Origin: Alphaproteobacteria bacterium
GTDB taxonomy: Bacteria > Pseudomonadota > Alphaproteobacteria > RS24
DNA length: 6,485 nt
Direction of reading: 5' to 3'
Assembly: GCA_028816945.1 (NCBI GenBank)
Contig: JAPPQG010000032.1
Coordinates: 1-6,485 of the forward strand
Shown: piece after piece, positions 5,710 through 6,485 of the stretch
Layout of the letters: the number at the start of each line of letters is the position of its first letter
How positions within the stretch are numbered: the first letter of the stretch is position 1
Position numbers and translations under genes: made by a program
The notes under the pieces: generated by a model
Told to the model about the DNA's origin: nothing
Seen by the model: only the letters and a program-made list of their open reading frames with translations
Databases searched by the model: none

Positions 5710-6202
5710 CTTTGGTTTCAAACATGCATGTATTTAATGCGTCTTGCGCGGATTGGTTCGCCCAAAGCATATATTGAAAGGCGGGGAAAAACCGCTCGCA
5801 AGTTTCAGTAGCATTATTGATGAGTTCAAAACATTGCATCTCACTCAACCCCATGCCGCTTACCATAATTGTGTTGCGGAAAAGAATTGTGCCATCAACT
5901 GACCAAAGATCAAAATGACCTAGAAAAAGCTGTTCATTGATTAAGGCAAGCAGGGTGCAAATATCGGCGCGCTTATTTTCTAAAATGCGTATATCCAAAA
6001 CACATGCTAAATGCAGACCGTGTAAATCAGGCCGCCAATTCACAGCAATATGAAAATCACAATAATGGCCTTTAATACAAACATTCATATCATTTTGTGT
6101 TTCGCCGCGCTCACATGGCCATTCGTGCGCCGTCGCCAAACTCTCCATAACATCTATTGGATGCTCACTTGTTTGGGAGTCTTGTAATGTTTCTAAACTC
6201 AT
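5699..6202 (-). CDS. YbjN-domain-containing protein
   Basis: This is a 167-residue protein without signal peptide or membrane segment. It matches my memory of the YbjN family (type III secretion chaperone-like fold) found beside proC in Alphaproteobacteria. Visible features are the block INEQLFLGHFDLWSVDG (88-104) followed by ILFRN (106-110), a helical segment at 118-137, and the tail ending in ETKGEA, which is typical of the alphaproteobacterial members. The N-terminal 15 residues are polar and probably disordered. Function is not established; YbjN of E. coli has been linked to stress and motility phenotypes, and a role tied to proC is only suggested by the shared transcription unit. ATG 6202 is supported by GAGG 7 bases upstream on the minus strand. 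It has seven cysteines, of no clear pattern. Family assignment is good, role unknown. Confidence 0.85.
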   Translation of the reverse strand: MSLETLQDSQTSEHPIDVMESLATAHEWPCERGETQNDMNVCIKGHYCDFHIAVNWRPDLHGLHLACVLDIRILENKRADICTLLALINEQLFLGHFDLWSVDGTILFRNTIMVSGMGLSEMQCFELINNATETCERFFPAFQYMLWANQSAQDALNTCMFETKGEA

Positions 6203-6243
6203 AATCCTGCCTCATTCCATTTGCTCGTTTGACATTTACTTAC

Positions 6244-6297
6244 TTGTCTTCTCGTGTTTGTTTGCCTGTTCGGTTTCGCTTACTCGTTCGGTTTAGC
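6244..6297. repeat. Degenerate 18-bp tandem repeat upstream of the YbjN-domain gene
   Basis: Two adjacent 18-base units, 6262-6279 and 6280-6297, agree at 14 of 18 positions and share GTTCGGTTT. A third unit, 6244-6261, agrees at about 11 of 18 with its neighbour. Similar pyrimidine-rich sequence continues toward 6220. On the minus strand the region reads as purine-rich leader (AAACCGAA motifs) just before the ribosome site. The repeat is clear for two copies and tentative beyond. Confidence 0.6.
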
Positions 6298-6303
6298 TGG
6301 CCT

Positions 6304-6331
6304 ACTACATATAGCGTTTCGAATCAGTCAA
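6304..6331 (-). promoter_or_regulatory. Candidate promoter for ybjN-proC
   Basis: On the minus strand TTGACT (6331-6326; five of six matches to -35) is followed after 16 bases by TGTAGT (6309-6304; four of six matches to -10). A GANTC site (6321-6325), the CcrM methylation target in Alphaproteobacteria, lies directly after the -35 hexamer. Transcription would begin about 95 bases before the start codon. This rests on hexamer matches only. Confidence 0.3.
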
Positions 6332-6349
6332 ACCACAACATATATTGCC

Positions 6350-6418
6350 AAAAAATCGAAAAATTCAAATTAGAAATGTGCGTGAATTGCAAAAAAATTG
6401 CAAAAAAATCGCTTTTTT
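6350..6418. other. A-tract cluster with an 11-bp tandem duplication
   Basis: TTGCAAAAAAA occurs twice in tandem (6387-6397 and 6398-6408). The two A7 runs and the following T6 run (6413-6418) have centres about 11 bases apart, one helical turn, which predicts intrinsic DNA curvature. Further A runs lie at 6350-6355 and 6359-6363. A7-TCGC-T6 (6402-6418) could also fold as a weak AT-only hairpin, but it has no GC stem and is not convincing as a terminator. Confidence 0.55.
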
Positions 6419-6429
6419 AGGTTATGGGC

Positions 6430-6438
6430 TGTGGATAA
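6430..6438 (-). promoter_or_regulatory. Perfect DnaA-box 9-mer
   Basis: TGTGGATAA on the plus strand is the exact complement of the consensus DnaA box TTATCCACA. It is about 230 bases before the YbjN-domain gene, next to the A-tract cluster and near the right edge. I found no second close match nearby, so it is not on this evidence an origin; it may be a DnaA-responsive control site or chance. Confidence 0.45.
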
Positions 6439-6485
6439 GTTGCGCCCGCCATTGCAAAAGCCATCGGCAAAAGGGCAAAACGGGC

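Noticed and set aside
5701..5711. Hairpin AGGC-TTC-GCCT as a terminator after the YbjN-domain gene
   Set aside because: The stem is only 4 bp, it has no T run on the minus strand, and it lies at the stop codon inside a short direct repeat; proC follows closely.
6229..6420. 63-codon plus-strand frame in the right-hand spacer
   Set aside because: It covers the degenerate 18-bp repeat and the A-tracts, its translation is low-complexity without family features, and there is no convincing ribosome site.

Overview
The window looks like a piece of an alphaproteobacterial chromosome of moderate base composition. Coding regions are mixed in GC and spacers are AT-rich. The evidence is the gene set: a UvrC end followed by pgsA; an ilvE-type aminotransferase divergent from a MarR regulator (PetP-like) that runs into a PetR-like OmpR-family response regulator; and a YbjN-domain protein followed by proC. 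These pairings are familiar from Alphaproteobacteria. I cannot name a genus. No phage, transposon, CRISPR or plasmid gene is visible, and the coding content is conserved housekeeping and regulatory material.

Layout: the 3' end of uvrC (1-302, +) is followed by pgsA (345-959, +). pgsA converges on ilvE (974-1846, -) with only 14 bases between them. The 218-base region 1847-2064 is the divergent control region for ilvE and the regulatory operon. It holds an array of 13-bp tandem repeats in the ilvE leader, a perfect 16-bp palindrome, and candidate overlapping promoters. Then come petP-like marR (2065-2598, +), petR-like response regulator (about 2617-3336, +) and an EnvZ-type membrane histidine kinase (3439-4806, +). 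A 101-bp array of nine 11-bp direct repeats fills the spacer between regulator and kinase. The kinase gene converges on proC (4821-5666, -), again with a 14-base gap. proC lies downstream of a YbjN-domain gene (5699-6202, -). The last 283 bases (6203-6485) hold a degenerate 18-bp repeat, a candidate promoter for ybjN-proC, phased A-tracts and one perfect DnaA-box 9-mer. No gene can be firmly called there.

How the parts work together: PetP, PetR and the kinase form a likely regulatory operon, with a MarR repressor/activator and a complete two-component pair. The membrane kinase probably phosphorylates PetR. The palindrome upstream may be where PetP controls its own operon and ilvE. The metabolic genes are unrelated to each other: DNA repair, phosphatidylglycerol synthesis, branched-chain amino acid transamination and proline synthesis.

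The genes themselves are ordinary. The unusual part is the spacers: several carry short tandem repeats, each with a different unit (13, 11, 18 and 11 bp), ending at or next to a translation start. The nine-copy 11-bp array between the response regulator and its kinase is the most striking, because its period matches the spacing at which OmpR-family proteins bind direct repeats.
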